Shown: positions 6,528-16,580, counted from the first letter of the stretch. The stretch is 64,000 nt of DNA from CAYNVQ01 sp964400735 (GCA_964400735.1 CAYNVQ010000009.1:121587-185586); one strand, 5' to 3'. Program-made: numbers and translations. The notes: generated by a model not told the origin, from the sequence alone.

Positions 6528-9167
6528 TTAAATAAGCGAAAGGACGTGCTCTAAATTTTCACCCAGTTTTTTGTGACGGTCTTCAAGTTCTTTCATTCTT
6601 TCTTTAGCCTCCGTCACAACCTCCCTGGGTGCACGCTCGAGAAAATCTTTGTTTTTGAGTCTTCTTTCGATCTTTTCTATTTCTGCTTTTGTCTTGACGA
6701 TTTCCTTTTCCAAACGCTGCTTCTCCTTTTCGAAATCGACCGATCCTTCTTCGAGCGGGATGCCTAACTCTATTCCCCCGGCAACACCTTTTAAGAGTCT
6801 TTGCCCCTTGGGAAAATCTTCGAGGATCTCCAGGTTCTGTACATTGGCCAGGACCTCGAAATAGACCTGATGCTCTTTGAGGGCATTAGCTTCCTTTGGA
6901 CCGCACTTTACCAAAAGATGGATCTTCTGCTTGAGAGGGATCCTATTCTCGGCCTTCAAGGTCCGCAATTCCACGATAGCCTTTTGAAGCACTTCCATGG
7001 CGGCCTCTTCCCCTTCATCGATCATCCGGGAATCCGCGGCAGGAAACTTGGCCAGGGCCAAAGATTTTCCGGCCGGGGGCAAATGCTGCCAGATCTCCTC
7101 GGTCACAAAAGGCATAAAAGGATGGAGCAGCCTCAATATTTTATCCAAAGAATCGATCAAAACGGCCAGACTGGTCTTGTTTCCTTGTTTCAGGCTGGGC
7201 TTGACCAGCTCGATGTACCAATCGCAAAACTCGTGCCAGACAAAATGGTAGATTTTATCAGCCGCCTCATAAAATTTGTACTCCTCCAAAGCACTATTCA
7301 TATCTTCGATAGCTCTGGCCAACCGACTTCTGATCCACCTGTCCGCCAGGGTGAGCTCTTCATCTTCGATTGCCAAACCTTCTTCCTTCAAGTTGATGAG
7401 GGCGAAACGGGAAGCGTTCCAGATCTTGTTCACGAAAGCCCGGTACCCGGCCATCCGTTCCTCGCTCAAGGATATATCCATCCCAGGGATGGCGAGGGCG
7501 GCCAGAGTGAAACGCAGCGCATCTGTCCCGTACTTGGCCATCATTTCGAGGGGATCGATGATATTCCCCTCCGATTTGCTCATTTTGCGGCGTTTGAAAT
7601 CCCTCACCAATCCATTGATAAAGACATGCCGGAAGGGGACGTCCTGGGCGAATTTCAGGCCCATCATGATCATCCGGGCCACCCAGAAGAAGATGATGTC
7701 GAATCCGGTGGCCATTAGGTCCGTAGGATAGAACGTCTTCAAATCCTCTGTCTGCTCCGGCCATCCCATGGTGGCAAAAGGCCAGAGGGCCGAACTGAAC
7801 CAGGTGTCCAAAACATCTTCCTCCTGGACCAATTTTTTGCTTCGGCATTTGCTGCACTGAACAGGCGTTGATTCGGCAACGGTGATTTCACCGCAATCTT
7901 GACAATACCAGGCCGGTATTCTATGTCCCCACCAGAGCTGGCGGGAGATACACCAGTCATGGATGTTGTACATCCACTCGAAATAGGTCTTGGCCCAATT
8001 GGGAGGGATGAATTCGATTTCCCCTTCTTGAACCACTCGGATGGCCTCTTTGGCCAACGGTTCGATCCTGACAAACCACTGCCAGGACAGATTGGGTTCG
8101 ATGATGTTCTTACAACGGTAGCAGTGGCCGACCGCATGACGGTAATCCTCTGTCTTGACGATAAGCCCCTGTTCCTCCAGACGTGCGAGTACTCTTGCAC
8201 GGCATTCGAACCTGTCCAATCCCTCGAATTCCCTTCCTGCTTCTTTGGTCATCTTTCCGGAACCGTCTATGACGATAACTTGATCGAGATTATGCCGCCT
8301 TCCCAATTCGAAGTCCACCGGATCATGCGCGGGTGTTACCTTGACCGCTCCGGTCCCAAATTCCATCTCCACCTGTTCGTCCGCGATGACCGGGATTTCC
8401 CTGTTCTGCAGGGGAAGAAGGACTTTTTTGCCTATGTACTTGGTATAGCGCTCATCCCGAGGATGGACCGCGACACCCGTGTCTCCGAGCATGGTTTCGG
8501 GACGAGTGGTGGCCACCACGATATACTCTTCGGAATCGAGCACAGGATATTTGATGTAGGTGAGTTTGGAGGCCAACTCCTTGTGTTCCACTTCGATATC
8601 CGAAAGAACGGTCCCACAACGGGGACATCTGTTGACTAGATAGTAATCCCTGTAGATGAGGCCCTCCTTGTAGAGATCGACAAATACCTTTTTAACCGCT
8701 CTCTGGAATCCTTCGTCCAGGGTGAACCTTTCTCTCGTCCAATCGAGGGAAGCCCCCAACTTCTTCAGCTGGTTGACGATGACTCCTCCGTATTTTTGCT
8801 TCCACTCCCATGCAATCTCCAGAAATTTCTCCCTCCCTATTTTTTCTCTGGATTGTCCCTTCTCTTTCAGGCTCTGTTCAATCACGTTATGGACCGCTAT
8901 GCTCGCGTGGTCCGTGCCCGGGAGCCAGAGTGTATTGTATCCCTGCATCCTCTTCCAGCGAACAATGATATCCGGGAGAGTGAAACACAGGGCATGCCCC
9001 ATATGGAGGGATCCGGTCACGTTCGGCGGGGGGAGAACCATGGAGAAACTCTTCTCGGGAGAAGGCATCCGAGGAGTGAACACACCTTCCTCGATCCAGA
9101 AAGCGCACCACTTCTCTTCAACAGGTTCAGGGTCATAGGCTTTGGCTAAAACAAATATCTCTTTCAT
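6528..9167 (-). CDS. valS: Valyl-tRNA synthetase
   Basis: Attaches valine to tRNA(Val) and edits misactivated threonine. The 879 residues include the class I signature PPPNVTGSLHMGHA (about 46-59, HIGH equivalent), the CP1 editing domain (T-T-R-P-E-T-M-L-G-D-T-G at about 221-232), a zinc-binding cluster C-x2-C ... C-x2-C (C-Q-D-C-G ... C-S-K-C) and the KMSKSEGN loop (about 530). An anticodon-binding domain follows, and the C-terminal 70 residues form the charged coiled coil expected for ValRS. GAGGAA precedes the ATG with good spacing. It is convergent with the permease gene, with 75 bases between. Length and motifs are complete. Confidence 0.97.
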   Translation of the reverse strand: MKEIFVLAKAYDPEPVEEKWCAFWIEEGVFTPRMPSPEKSFSMVLPPPNVTGSLHMGHALCFTLPDIIVRWKRMQGYNTLWLPGTDHASIAVHNVIEQSLKEKGQSREKIGREKFLEIAWEWKQKYGGVIVNQLKKLGASLDWTRERFTLDEGFQRAVKKVFVDLYKEGLIYRDYYLVNRCPRCGTVLSDIEVEHKELASKLTYIKYPVLDSEEYIVVATTRPETMLGDTGVAVHPRDERYTKYIGKKVLLPLQNREIPVIADEQVEMEFGTGAVKVTPAHDPVDFELGRRHNLDQVIVIDGSGKMTKEAGREFEGLDRFECRARVLARLEEQGLIVKTEDYRHAVGHCYRCKNIIEPNLSWQWFVRIEPLAKEAIRVVQEGEIEFIPPNWAKTYFEWMYNIHDWCISRQLWWGHRIPAWYCQDCGEITVAESTPVQCSKCRSKKLVQEEDVLDTWFSSALWPFATMGWPEQTEDLKTFYPTDLMATGFDIIFFWVARMIMMGLKFAQDVPFRHVFINGLVRDFKRRKMSKSEGNIIDPLEMMAKYGTDALRFTLAALAIPGMDISLSEERMAGYRAFVNKIWNASRFALINLKEEGLAIEDEELTLADRWIRSRLARAIEDMNSALEEYKFYEAADKIYHFVWHEFCDWYIELVKPSLKQGNKTSLAVLIDSLDKILRLLHPFMPFVTEEIWQHLPPAGKSLALAKFPAADSRMIDEGEEAAMEVLQKAIVELRTLKAENRIPLKQKIHLLVKCGPKEANALKEHQVYFEVLANVQNLEILEDFPKGQRLLKGVAGGIELGIPLEEGSVDFEKEKQRLEKEIVKTKAEIEKIERRLKNKDFLERAPREVVTEAKERMKELEDRHKKLGENLEHVLSLI

Positions 9168-9607
9168 GATTTTTTCCTCGAATACAGAGGTTTATTTTAC
9201 CAATTTATCATTTTTTTTTCCTCTCTTTTCTAGCCTGAATAATCATCCTGATTTCCGTGACGGAACTTCTGGAAATCAACTAAGCTGGTTAGGAAGCCAT
9301 TCAAGCCGAGCAATATCGTTCTTCGAAGAGGGAAGAAAGCCGGGAATAAGCTGATTCTGATTGATTTGGATGACATATCGATCGGGGGCCAAGAGGGTAT
9401 GCCGCCTCGGTTGCAAGGCGTAGCCCGAGGAGGGGAGGCATCGAGTCCAAAGGACGAGCGTGAAAACAAGCTTTGCAGGCAGGAATAGAGAACAATTCCC
9501 CTACCAAGGAGTCGATGGAGAGAATCGACAGGCTGAGGAAGCAACCTTCCGGTTTCCGTCCCTTCTTTCGGCACGGAAGCTTGACCTTCCTGATAGAAAG
9601 AAAGCCG
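9168..9607. other. Gene-free stretch with a hairpin and a repeat relic
   Basis: No gene is supported. A hairpin at 9399-9441 pairs ATGCC with GGCAT outside and CCTCGG with CCGAGG inside. Immediately right of it, 9437-9490 resembles the core of the R1/R2 element in reverse orientation (GAGCG, then CAAGCTTTGC-GGCAGG), so this is probably a decayed repeat. Minus-strand frames here have low-complexity, Ser/Arg-rich translations and no good start. Confidence 0.5.
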
Positions 9608-10171
9608 CTATTTCTTCTGGTTGTCGATCAGCCACATCTTGAGTTCAGTTATGATCTTGGCTTTAATCCGTTTCTCCAATTCCCTTTCCATTTCCAGAAC
9701 TTCCCGCTTGACCAGATCCCTGGCTTTTTTATTCAGTTCGCCCTTCGATCCGGACGATTTCTCCTCCCAAACAGGTTCTTCAGGTAACGTTGTGGGGATT
9801 TTTCTGCCTTCGATGACGGCACGCAATTCTTGAGCCAAAGCTTCTGAATCGAAGGGCTTCTGAATGAGACCATCGAATTCAAAAGCTTCGAGTCTTTCCT
9901 TGTCCACTGGTTCGAAAGCTTCTTTAAGCAGAACGAGGGGAACTTGATCGAACTCCTCAATCTCTCGAATATGCTTTCCCAGTTCGTACCCATCCTTCCC
10001 CGATAGCGAAAGGTTGATGAGAATTCCATCCGGATTTAGCTGGTCGAGCGAATCCATGAGCTGTTGCCCATCGCTAAAAGGAAAGACGTCAAGCTCTGCG
10101 GCGGAAAAAGCCATTTGGATGATTTTCTGAGTGGAGGGCGAATCATCGCCAACGATTATCTTATAACCCAT
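9608..10171 (-). CDS. Receiver-domain protein with Asn at the phosphoacceptor site
   Basis: 187 residues: a CheY-like receiver (about 1-118) followed by a Lys/Glu-rich helical tail (about 135-187) without a DNA-binding domain. The acidic pair D9-D10 and the conserved lysine (K105 in Q-K-P-F) are in place, but the strand that normally ends in the phosphorylated aspartate reads I-L-I-N-L-S-L-S-G, giving N53; the codon is AAC. The conserved Thr/Ser of strand 4 is also missing (V-P-L-V-L-L-K). It is therefore unlikely to be phosphorylated in the usual way and may act as a constitutive binding module. It lies between valS and dnaE on the same strand, 61 bases from dnaE. Partner unknown. Confidence 0.85.
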   Translation of the reverse strand: MGYKIIVGDDSPSTQKIIQMAFSAAELDVFPFSDGQQLMDSLDQLNPDGILINLSLSGKDGYELGKHIREIEEFDQVPLVLLKEAFEPVDKERLEAFEFDGLIQKPFDSEALAQELRAVIEGRKIPTTLPEEPVWEEKSSGSKGELNKKARDLVKREVLEMERELEKRIKAKIITELKMWLIDNQKK

Positions 10172-10232
10172 TGTTTCTCAAGGCTTAAAAGTACACAAAC
10201 TCGGAACTCATTGTCAAACATCATTTCATTCT

Positions 10233-13200
10233 TCAGTACTCGATAAAAATTGAATTTTCTCCGAGCAGATTCTCGATATCTTTGGTCAGCTCCTCAGTGG
10301 GGGCCACTCCCTGGATCTCTCTGGATTGAACGACCATCCGGTAGCTGTGGGGAGTTTCGAGCTCGAAGAAAACCGGACATCTTCCCTGGTATTTATCCAG
10401 AATCACCTTCAGTTCTTCGAACACCGTTTCTTCCGTGCCAGGCAGAAAAATCCTCAACACCACCCTTTTGGCCTGTTTCTGGAAGGCCTCGTCCAGAGGC
10501 ATAATTTGAAGCAGATGGATTCTTCGGCTTTCCCCTTCTCCCAAAAACCTTCCCTGGACCCAAACCAGCTGATCCTCTCTCAGATGTCCGTAATATTTTT
10601 TATAACTATCCGGGAAGACAACCACCTCGATGCGGCCGCTCAGGTCTTCCAGCAAAAAAATGGCCATCCTTTCGTCCTTTTTGGTCTTCAGAGGCTTTAC
10701 AGAGCAGATGATACCCGCCACCTTGATTTCGTTGTTGAAATCCAACTGGTCATCCAATTGGCTGATTGTATGAGAGACCAGTTGATCCAATTGTTTTCCA
10801 TAGTGAGTCAAGGGATGTCCCGTGATATAGAATCCCAATGCATCCTTTTCATAGGAGAGCAAAAGGGATTCATCCCACTCCCGCATTCCTTGGACTTCCC
10901 AAGGGATCTGGGGTGTATCCAGATGACTTCGTCCGAATAGGAGTGTCTGCCTGGAGGCATTGATTTTTTGGATCTCATGAGCATACTCGATCAACTTGTC
11001 GACAAGATGGAAAAGCTGGGATCTTTTCCAACCCAACGAGTCGAGGGCCCCCGCCTTGATCAAGCTCTCGATGACTTTCCGGTTCAATGTTTTCGGATCG
11101 GCCTCTCCGAAAATATCGAAGGGAGAGGTAAACCGCCCTTTCTTCTCTCTGGACTTGATCAGCTCCCTGATCGCCCCTTCCCCCACATTCTTGATGGCGG
11201 ATAGGCCGAACCGAATATTCCCCTTGGAGACGGTGAAATTGAAGTCGCTTTCGTTGATGTCGGGAGGGAGAACTTCGATTCCCATTTCTTTGCACTCATT
11301 GATGTATTTGACAACCTGAGAAGTCGCCCCTCTTTCTGCCTCCGAGGTCAGGAGGGCGGCCAAAAAATAAACCGGATAATGGGCCTTCAAATAGGCCGTA
11401 TGATAGGCCAGAAAAGCATAAGCAGCACTATGGGATTTGTTGAATCCGTAGCCAGCGAAATGTTTGATCAGCTCGAAGATCTTGGTGGACTTCGCCTGAG
11501 GGATTCCTTTCTCCTTGGCTCCCCGGATAAATCTTTGTTTCTGGGCCTTCATAACGGAGGCGATCTTTTTTCCCATGGCCTTGCGCAGAATATCGGCTTC
11601 GGCCACGGAATAACCCGCAAGCTCGGCGGCGATCTGCATCACCTGTTCTTGATAAACGATGATTCCTTTTGTTTCCTTCAATATAAGCTCGAGCTCCGGA
11701 AAGTCGAAACTGATCCGTTCCGGGTGGTTTTTGCGTTTGACGAATTCGTCCGTCATGCCGCTCTGCAGCGGTCCCGGTCGGTAGAGTGCATTCAAGGCAA
11801 TGAGATCCCGCAGCGTTTCCGGCTTGTAATTCCGAAGAAGATCTTTCATCCCCTCGCTCTCGAATTGAAATACGCCATCTGTATTCCCGGACTGGAACAC
11901 CTCGAAGGTCTTCTCGTCATCTAAAGGTATGAGGTCCATTTTGATATCTTCGCTGGAATCCCTCTTCACCAGCTCCACGGCATCCTGGATGACCGTCAGG
12001 TTACGCAGCCCGAGCAGATCCATTTTTAGGAGTCCGATGGCTTCGATATCCTGCATCGGAAACTGAGTCGTGATCTCTCCCTTGACCGACTGATAAAGGG
12101 GCATGAATTCGACCAACGGTTTCGGCGTTATAACGATGCCTGCGGCATGAATAGAAGGATGCCGTACTTGGCCTTCAAGTTTTTGGGCTACAGAAAGCAG
12201 GTGAGCTATCTTGGTGTCCTTGTCTCTCAATTCCCGGAGTTGAGGGATATTTTTCAATGCTCCGGCGATGCTCGAATCAGAACCAAATGGGGGAATCATC
12301 TTGGCAATCCTATCTACTTCGGGGAGTGGAACTTCAAGCGTCCGTCCCACATCTCGAACCGCTCCCCGGGCAGCCATCGTCCCGAACGTGATGATCTGGC
12401 AGACACTTCCCCTGCCGTATTTTTGGGTAACATAAGAGAGGACCTCGTCCCTCCGGCGGCCGCAGAAATCGATGTCGATATCGGGCAGGCTGATGCGTTC
12501 CGGATTCAGGAATCGTTCGAACAAAAGGTCGTACTCCAGAGGATCGATGGTCGTAATGCCCAAGGAAAAGGCGAGAAGGCTTCCGGCTGCCGAACCTCTT
12601 CCCGGTCCAACAGGAATCCCTCTGGAACGCGCTTCCCGAATCAAATCCCAGACGATTAAAAAATAGCCCTCAAAGCCCATTTCTTTGACTTGTCTTATTT
12701 CCTTTTCCAGACGCTTTTCATAGGCCGCAAGACCGGGAAGTTCTCCCTTTTCTATCCGTGGACCCAGCGCCCGCATTTTGTTCTCAAATCCCTGCCTGAC
12801 TACCTTGACAAAATATTCGCTAAGAGAAATGTCCTCCGGTGCGTTGAAGTTCGGCAGGGAATATCCCGAGAAAGGAAATTCAAAATTACATTTGGCGGCA
12901 ATTTTCACCGTGTTCTGGACGGCTTCCGGGGTATCTTCGAAAAGCTCGGCCATCTCTAGGTGGGACTTGAAATAGAATTCCTGGGTGGCGAAACGAATTC
13001 TATCTTGGTCGGTAACCCGTTTGTTGGTCTGAATACACAGGAGGATGTCCTGGCTTTCTGCATCTTCCTTGGTGAGATAATGGACATCGTTTGTGGCTAC
13101 CAGGGGAAGGTTGAGCTTCCTGGCCAGCCTGACGAGAAGCGGATTGACTTCTTTTTGGGCCTCTATTCCGTGATCCATCATTTCGATATAGAAATCTCCC

Positions 13201-13709
13201 GGCTCGAAGAAAGCAGCATACTCAACGGCTATCTCTTCGGCTTTGTCTTCCAATCCCAAGCCCAGATAATAACTGATTTCCCCTTTGAGGCAACCGGATA
13301 AACCGATCAGTCCCTCGCTGTGCTGAACAAGCAGCTCTTTGTCGATACGGGGCTTGTAATAAAATCCCTCCAGGTAGGCCTTGGTCAGGAGCTGACAGAG
13401 ATTCCTATATCCTTTCTCTTCCTTGACGAGAAGAATCAGGTGAAAGTGTCTGGGTCCCTTATGTGCCGGATCCTTGTCGAAACGGCTCTCCGGTGCCACG
13501 TATGTTTCACACCCCAGAATGGGCTTGATTTTTTTCTCTTTCGCCTGCTTGAAAAAACTGATTGCTCCAAAAATATTGCCATGATCCGTCAGGGCTACAG
13601 CAGGCATTTTGTTCTGGTAGGCGGCCTCCACCAGCGCGGAGGTCTTCATCGCCCCGTCCAGAATGCTGAATTCCGAATGATTATGAAGATGAATGAAGGT
13701 CGATTCCAT
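10233..13709 (-). CDS. dnaE: DNA polymerase III alpha subunit
   Basis: Catalytic subunit of the replicative polymerase, about 1158 residues as is usual. The N-terminal PHP domain shows H-L-H-N-H-S-E-F-S-I-L-D-G. The palm carries G-P-G-R-G-S-A-A-G-S and the metal-binding P-D-I-D-I-D-F (about 400). The fingers and tandem helix-hairpin-helix follow, and an OB-fold domain (I-K-V-A-G-I-I-C ... G-R-I-E-V-V-V-F-P) lies near the C-terminus. I prefer the ATG at 13707-13709, two bases after the guaA stop, with GGGA six bases upstream; an in-frame ATG four codons earlier overlaps guaA. It is transcribed after guaA in one unit. This is the DnaE1-type housekeeping enzyme. Confidence 0.95.
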   Translation of the reverse strand: MESTFIHLHNHSEFSILDGAMKTSALVEAAYQNKMPAVALTDHGNIFGAISFFKQAKEKKIKPILGCETYVAPESRFDKDPAHKGPRHFHLILLVKEEKGYRNLCQLLTKAYLEGFYYKPRIDKELLVQHSEGLIGLSGCLKGEISYYLGLGLEDKAEEIAVEYAAFFEPGDFYIEMMDHGIEAQKEVNPLLVRLARKLNLPLVATNDVHYLTKEDAESQDILLCIQTNKRVTDQDRIRFATQEFYFKSHLEMAELFEDTPEAVQNTVKIAAKCNFEFPFSGYSLPNFNAPEDISLSEYFVKVVRQGFENKMRALGPRIEKGELPGLAAYEKRLEKEIRQVKEMGFEGYFLIVWDLIREARSRGIPVGPGRGSAAGSLLAFSLGITTIDPLEYDLLFERFLNPERISLPDIDIDFCGRRRDEVLSYVTQKYGRGSVCQIITFGTMAARGAVRDVGRTLEVPLPEVDRIAKMIPPFGSDSSIAGALKNIPQLRELRDKDTKIAHLLSVAQKLEGQVRHPSIHAAGIVITPKPLVEFMPLYQSVKGEITTQFPMQDIEAIGLLKMDLLGLRNLTVIQDAVELVKRDSSEDIKMDLIPLDDEKTFEVFQSGNTDGVFQFESEGMKDLLRNYKPETLRDLIALNALYRPGPLQSGMTDEFVKRKNHPERISFDFPELELILKETKGIIVYQEQVMQIAAELAGYSVAEADILRKAMGKKIASVMKAQKQRFIRGAKEKGIPQAKSTKIFELIKHFAGYGFNKSHSAAYAFLAYHTAYLKAHYPVYFLAALLTSEAERGATSQVVKYINECKEMGIEVLPPDINESDFNFTVSKGNIRFGLSAIKNVGEGAIRELIKSREKKGRFTSPFDIFGEADPKTLNRKVIESLIKAGALDSLGWKRSQLFHLVDKLIEYAHEIQKINASRQTLLFGRSHLDTPQIPWEVQGMREWDESLLLSYEKDALGFYITGHPLTHYGKQLDQLVSHTISQLDDQLDFNNEIKVAGIICSVKPLKTKKDERMAIFLLEDLSGRIEVVVFPDSYKKYYGHLREDQLVWVQGRFLGEGESRRIHLLQIMPLDEAFQKQAKRVVLRIFLPGTEETVFEELKVILDKYQGRCPVFFELETPHSYRMVVQSREIQGVAPTEELTKDIENLLGENSIFIEY

Positions 13710-13711
13710 AC

Positions 13712-15244
13712 TTATTCCCATTCAATCGTTCCCGGAGGTTTGGTGGTGATGTCGTACACGACTCGATTGACACCCTGAACTTCGTTGACGATCCGGCTCG
13801 ATATCCTGGAGAGAACGCCAGCTTCGGCCGGGTACCAATCAGCGGTCATCCCATCCACGCTCCGTACGAGTCGAAGAACCACCACCCTATGATAAGTGCG
13901 TTGGTCCCCCATCACTCCCACGGACCTCACCGGTAATAAAACCGCGAATGCCTGCCAGAGCTTTCTGTACAACCGGGCCCTTTTGACTTCTTGGATCAGG
14001 ATCTCATCGGCTTCTCTTAGAATTTTGAGCCTCTCTTCGTTGACCTCGCCCACGATTCTCACGGCCAGGCCAGGACCAGGGAAGGGATGTTGGAGGATGA
14101 AATCCTTATCCACCCCCAATTCCCGGGCTAGCTCTCTCACCTCATCCTTGAAGAGCTCCTTCAAGGGTTCTACAAGCCGGAACCTTAAATCCCTCGGCAG
14201 TCCTCCGACATTGTGGTGGGACTTTATTTTGGACGAGGGGCCCTTGACCGGATTGCTTTCGATGACATCAGGATAAATCGTGCCCTGGGCCAAGAATTCT
14301 ACATCGCCGATTTGACGGGCTTCCTGTTCGAAAATGCGAATGAATTCTTTTCCGATGATCTTCCTCTTTTTTTCCGGAGAAGTCACCCCTTTGAGTTTTT
14401 TCAAGAACGATTCGGATGCATCCACTCCGACAACGTTCAATGAGAACCTTTGACGAAATTTATCCAGAAACTCCAGGTATTGTCCCTTACGTAATAGACC
14501 ATTATCCACAAAAATGCAGGTCAGTCTGTTCTTTATGGCTTTATGGACGATCAGCGACGTCACCAGAGAATCGACTCCGCCACTGAGCCCGCAGACGACC
14601 TTCTCTTTTCCGACCAGGCTGCGAACCTCTTGAACCTTTCTCTGGGTAAAGGAATCCATCTTCCAATCTTTTGCCAGTCCGGCCTGTCGAAAAAGAAAAT
14701 TGGACAAAACTTTTTTCCCCTGCTTGGTATGAATCACCTCAGGATGAAATTGGACACCGAACAATTTTTTCTCCCTGGATTCGATCACCGCCGCAGCGCA
14801 ATTGGATGTTTTCCCGGAAATGATGAATCCTGAAGGCACTTGGTGGATTTTATCGCCATGGCTCATCCAAACCTGAGCATGATCCTTTAGGCCAGAAAGA
14901 ATCCCTTTTCTATCCGTCACGGTAAGATAGGCAAATCCATATTCTCTTTTGTCGCTGGCTTTTACTTTTCCTCCTAAAAGGTAGGCCATGATTTGCAGGC
15001 CATAACATATGCCTAAGACTGGGATACCCAGTTGAAAAATTTCTTCTGAAATTTTCGGCGATTCCGGGGAGTAAACACTTTGAGGCCCCCCTGAGAGGAT
15101 GATGGCTGCGGGCTTTTCCCTCCGGATTCTGGCCGCTGAAAAATGATAGGGATGTATCTCGGAATAGACACCCAGTTCCCTGATTTTTCGAGCGATCAAT
15201 TGGGTGTACTGGGAACCGAAATCGAGCACAAGGACCTTATTCAT
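13712..15244 (-). CDS. guaA: GMP synthase (glutamine-hydrolysing)
   Basis: Converts XMP to GMP with ATP and glutamine. 510 residues with a class I glutamine amidotransferase (C80 in G-I-C-Y-G-L-Q, histidine and glutamate in Q-F-H-P-E-V), the ATP-pyrophosphatase P-loop G-L-S-G-G-V-D-S (about 218-225), and the C-terminal dimerisation domain with H-P-F-P-G-P-G-L-A-V-R. The protein ends I-E-W-E as in many GuaA. No strong Shine-Dalgarno is visible at the ATG. Divergent from the phosphoglycerate mutase gene across 133 bases and directly followed by dnaE. Confidence 0.97.
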   Translation of the reverse strand: MNKVLVLDFGSQYTQLIARKIRELGVYSEIHPYHFSAARIRREKPAAIILSGGPQSVYSPESPKISEEIFQLGIPVLGICYGLQIMAYLLGGKVKASDKREYGFAYLTVTDRKGILSGLKDHAQVWMSHGDKIHQVPSGFIISGKTSNCAAAVIESREKKLFGVQFHPEVIHTKQGKKVLSNFLFRQAGLAKDWKMDSFTQRKVQEVRSLVGKEKVVCGLSGGVDSLVTSLIVHKAIKNRLTCIFVDNGLLRKGQYLEFLDKFRQRFSLNVVGVDASESFLKKLKGVTSPEKKRKIIGKEFIRIFEQEARQIGDVEFLAQGTIYPDVIESNPVKGPSSKIKSHHNVGGLPRDLRFRLVEPLKELFKDEVRELARELGVDKDFILQHPFPGPGLAVRIVGEVNEERLKILREADEILIQEVKRARLYRKLWQAFAVLLPVRSVGVMGDQRTYHRVVVLRLVRSVDGMTADWYPAEAGVLSRISSRIVNEVQGVNRVVYDITTKPPGTIEWE

Positions 15245-15377
15245 GTGCTGATTTTAGCAGGTGCCATCACGAAAGAAAAGGGTGAATTGCAGATACTTTC
15301 TTAAGAGGCAGTTTTTATTTATAATGGGGAGTTAACGAAACGGCAAAGATGATGAAAGATCGCCCGCGGAGAAAAAC

Positions 15378-16580
15378 ATGAATCAGGAAGAACTGTTAAA
15401 AGAATTAAGTTTCGAGACCCCGTCTAAAATCGTCCTGCTGGTGATGGATGGCTTGGGCGGACTCCCAGTTCAAGGCCAAACAGCCCTCGAAGCGGCTCAT
15501 TGTCCCCATCTGGATGCCCTAGCTATGGAAAGTGCCTGCGGACTGACAGATCCCGTTTTCAGGGGGATAACGCCGGGAAGCGGACCGGCCCATCTCTCAT
15601 TATTCGGGTATGACCCACTCGAATACACTTTAGGAAGGGGCATCCTGGAAGCCCTCGGTGTGGGTGTCGAAGTGACAAGCGACGACCTGGTGGCACGCGG
15701 TAACTTCGCCACCCTCAAGGATAACCTTATTACAGACAGAAGGGCGGGAAGGATTCCCACATCTGAGAACGAAAAGCTGTGCCGCAAGATCAACGAATTT
15801 CTAAAGACGAGGGAGTACCCGAAAATTACGGTCTATCCGGGAAAGGAACACCGATTCGTCGCCAAATTCAGCGGCGGAAATTTGAACGATGCGCTCAGCG
15901 ATGCCGATCCTCAGAAGGAAAACAAACCGCGCAGCCATACCCAGCCTCTCATTCCGGAAGCACAAGAAACAGCCGGAATGGTGAATGCTTTTTTGGATGA
16001 TGTAACGGAGTTTTTAGCGGATTCGGTACCGGCTAATACTGTACTTTTAAGAGGTTTTTCCAAGCATCCCCTCCTTCCCTCCTTCGCGGAACTTTACAAA
16101 CTGAAACCGGCCGCCCTGGCCAATTATCCCATGTACAAAGGTTTGGCCAGACTCGTCGGGATGAAGGTGATAGATGCAGGTGCCGAAATCAAAGATCTTT
16201 TCGATAAACTGGATGAAATCTACTCAGATTACGACTTCTTCTTCGTGCATATCAAAAAAACCGATGCAGCCGGAGAGGACGGCAACTTCCAAGCTAAAAA
16301 AGTCGCCATCGAAGAGTCCGACCGTTATATTCCACGACTCACTGATCTTCATCCCGATGTGCTGGTCATCACTTCCGATCATTCTACCCCCTGTCCTATC
16401 AAGTCGCATTCCTGGCATCCCAATCCCTTCCTGCTGCGGGCCAAAACAGCGATGCCGGATTCTGTTGCCCGCTTCACCGAAAGAGCCTGCAGCCAGGGCT
16501 ATCTGGGGAGGTTCCAGGCCCTTTTTGCCATGCCGCTCATGCTGGCCCACGCAGGTAAGCTGAAAAAGTATGGCGCATGA
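15378..16580 (+). CDS. apgM: 2,3-bisphosphoglycerate-independent phosphoglycerate mutase, archaeal type
   Basis: Interconverts 3- and 2-phosphoglycerate in glycolysis/gluconeogenesis. The 400 residues fit the ApgM branch of the alkaline phosphatase superfamily: K-I-V-L-L-V-M-D-G-L-G-G (metal-binding Asp), T-P-G-S-G-P-A-H-L-S-L-F-G-Y-D-P (with the serine nucleophile), L-G-R-G-I-L-E-A-L-G-V-G, R-A-G-R-I-P-T, and near the C-terminus V-I-T-S-D-H-S-T-P-C and K-S-H-S-W-H-P-N-P metal sites. GGAGA lies ahead of the ATG. A perfect TATAAT at 15320-15325 could be its -10, though no good -35 is seen. The gene stands alone; the cofactor-independent enzyme here may be the only PGM, which cannot be judged from the window. 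Confidence 0.94.
   Translation: MNQEELLKELSFETPSKIVLLVMDGLGGLPVQGQTALEAAHCPHLDALAMESACGLTDPVFRGITPGSGPAHLSLFGYDPLEYTLGRGILEALGVGVEVTSDDLVARGNFATLKDNLITDRRAGRIPTSENEKLCRKINEFLKTREYPKITVYPGKEHRFVAKFSGGNLNDALSDADPQKENKPRSHTQPLIPEAQETAGMVNAFLDDVTEFLADSVPANTVLLRGFSKHPLLPSFAELYKLKPAALANYPMYKGLARLVGMKVIDAGAEIKDLFDKLDEIYSDYDFFFVHIKKTDAAGEDGNFQAKKVAIEESDRYIPRLTDLHPDVLVITSDHSTPCPIKSHSWHPNPFLLRAKTAMPDSVARFTERACSQGYLGRFQALFAMPLMLAHAGKLKKYGA

Noticed and set aside
6801..7718. 305-codon plus-strand frame inside valS, and similar long antisense frames in dnaE, the prolyl oligopeptidase and the amidohydrolases
   Set aside because: Antisense frames opposite well-identified genes, with no signals or recognisable domains; a product of codon usage.
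9230..9574. 114-codon minus-strand frame between valS and the receiver gene
   Set aside because: Ser/Arg/Pro-rich composition, no start signal, and it covers a repeat relic and hairpin.
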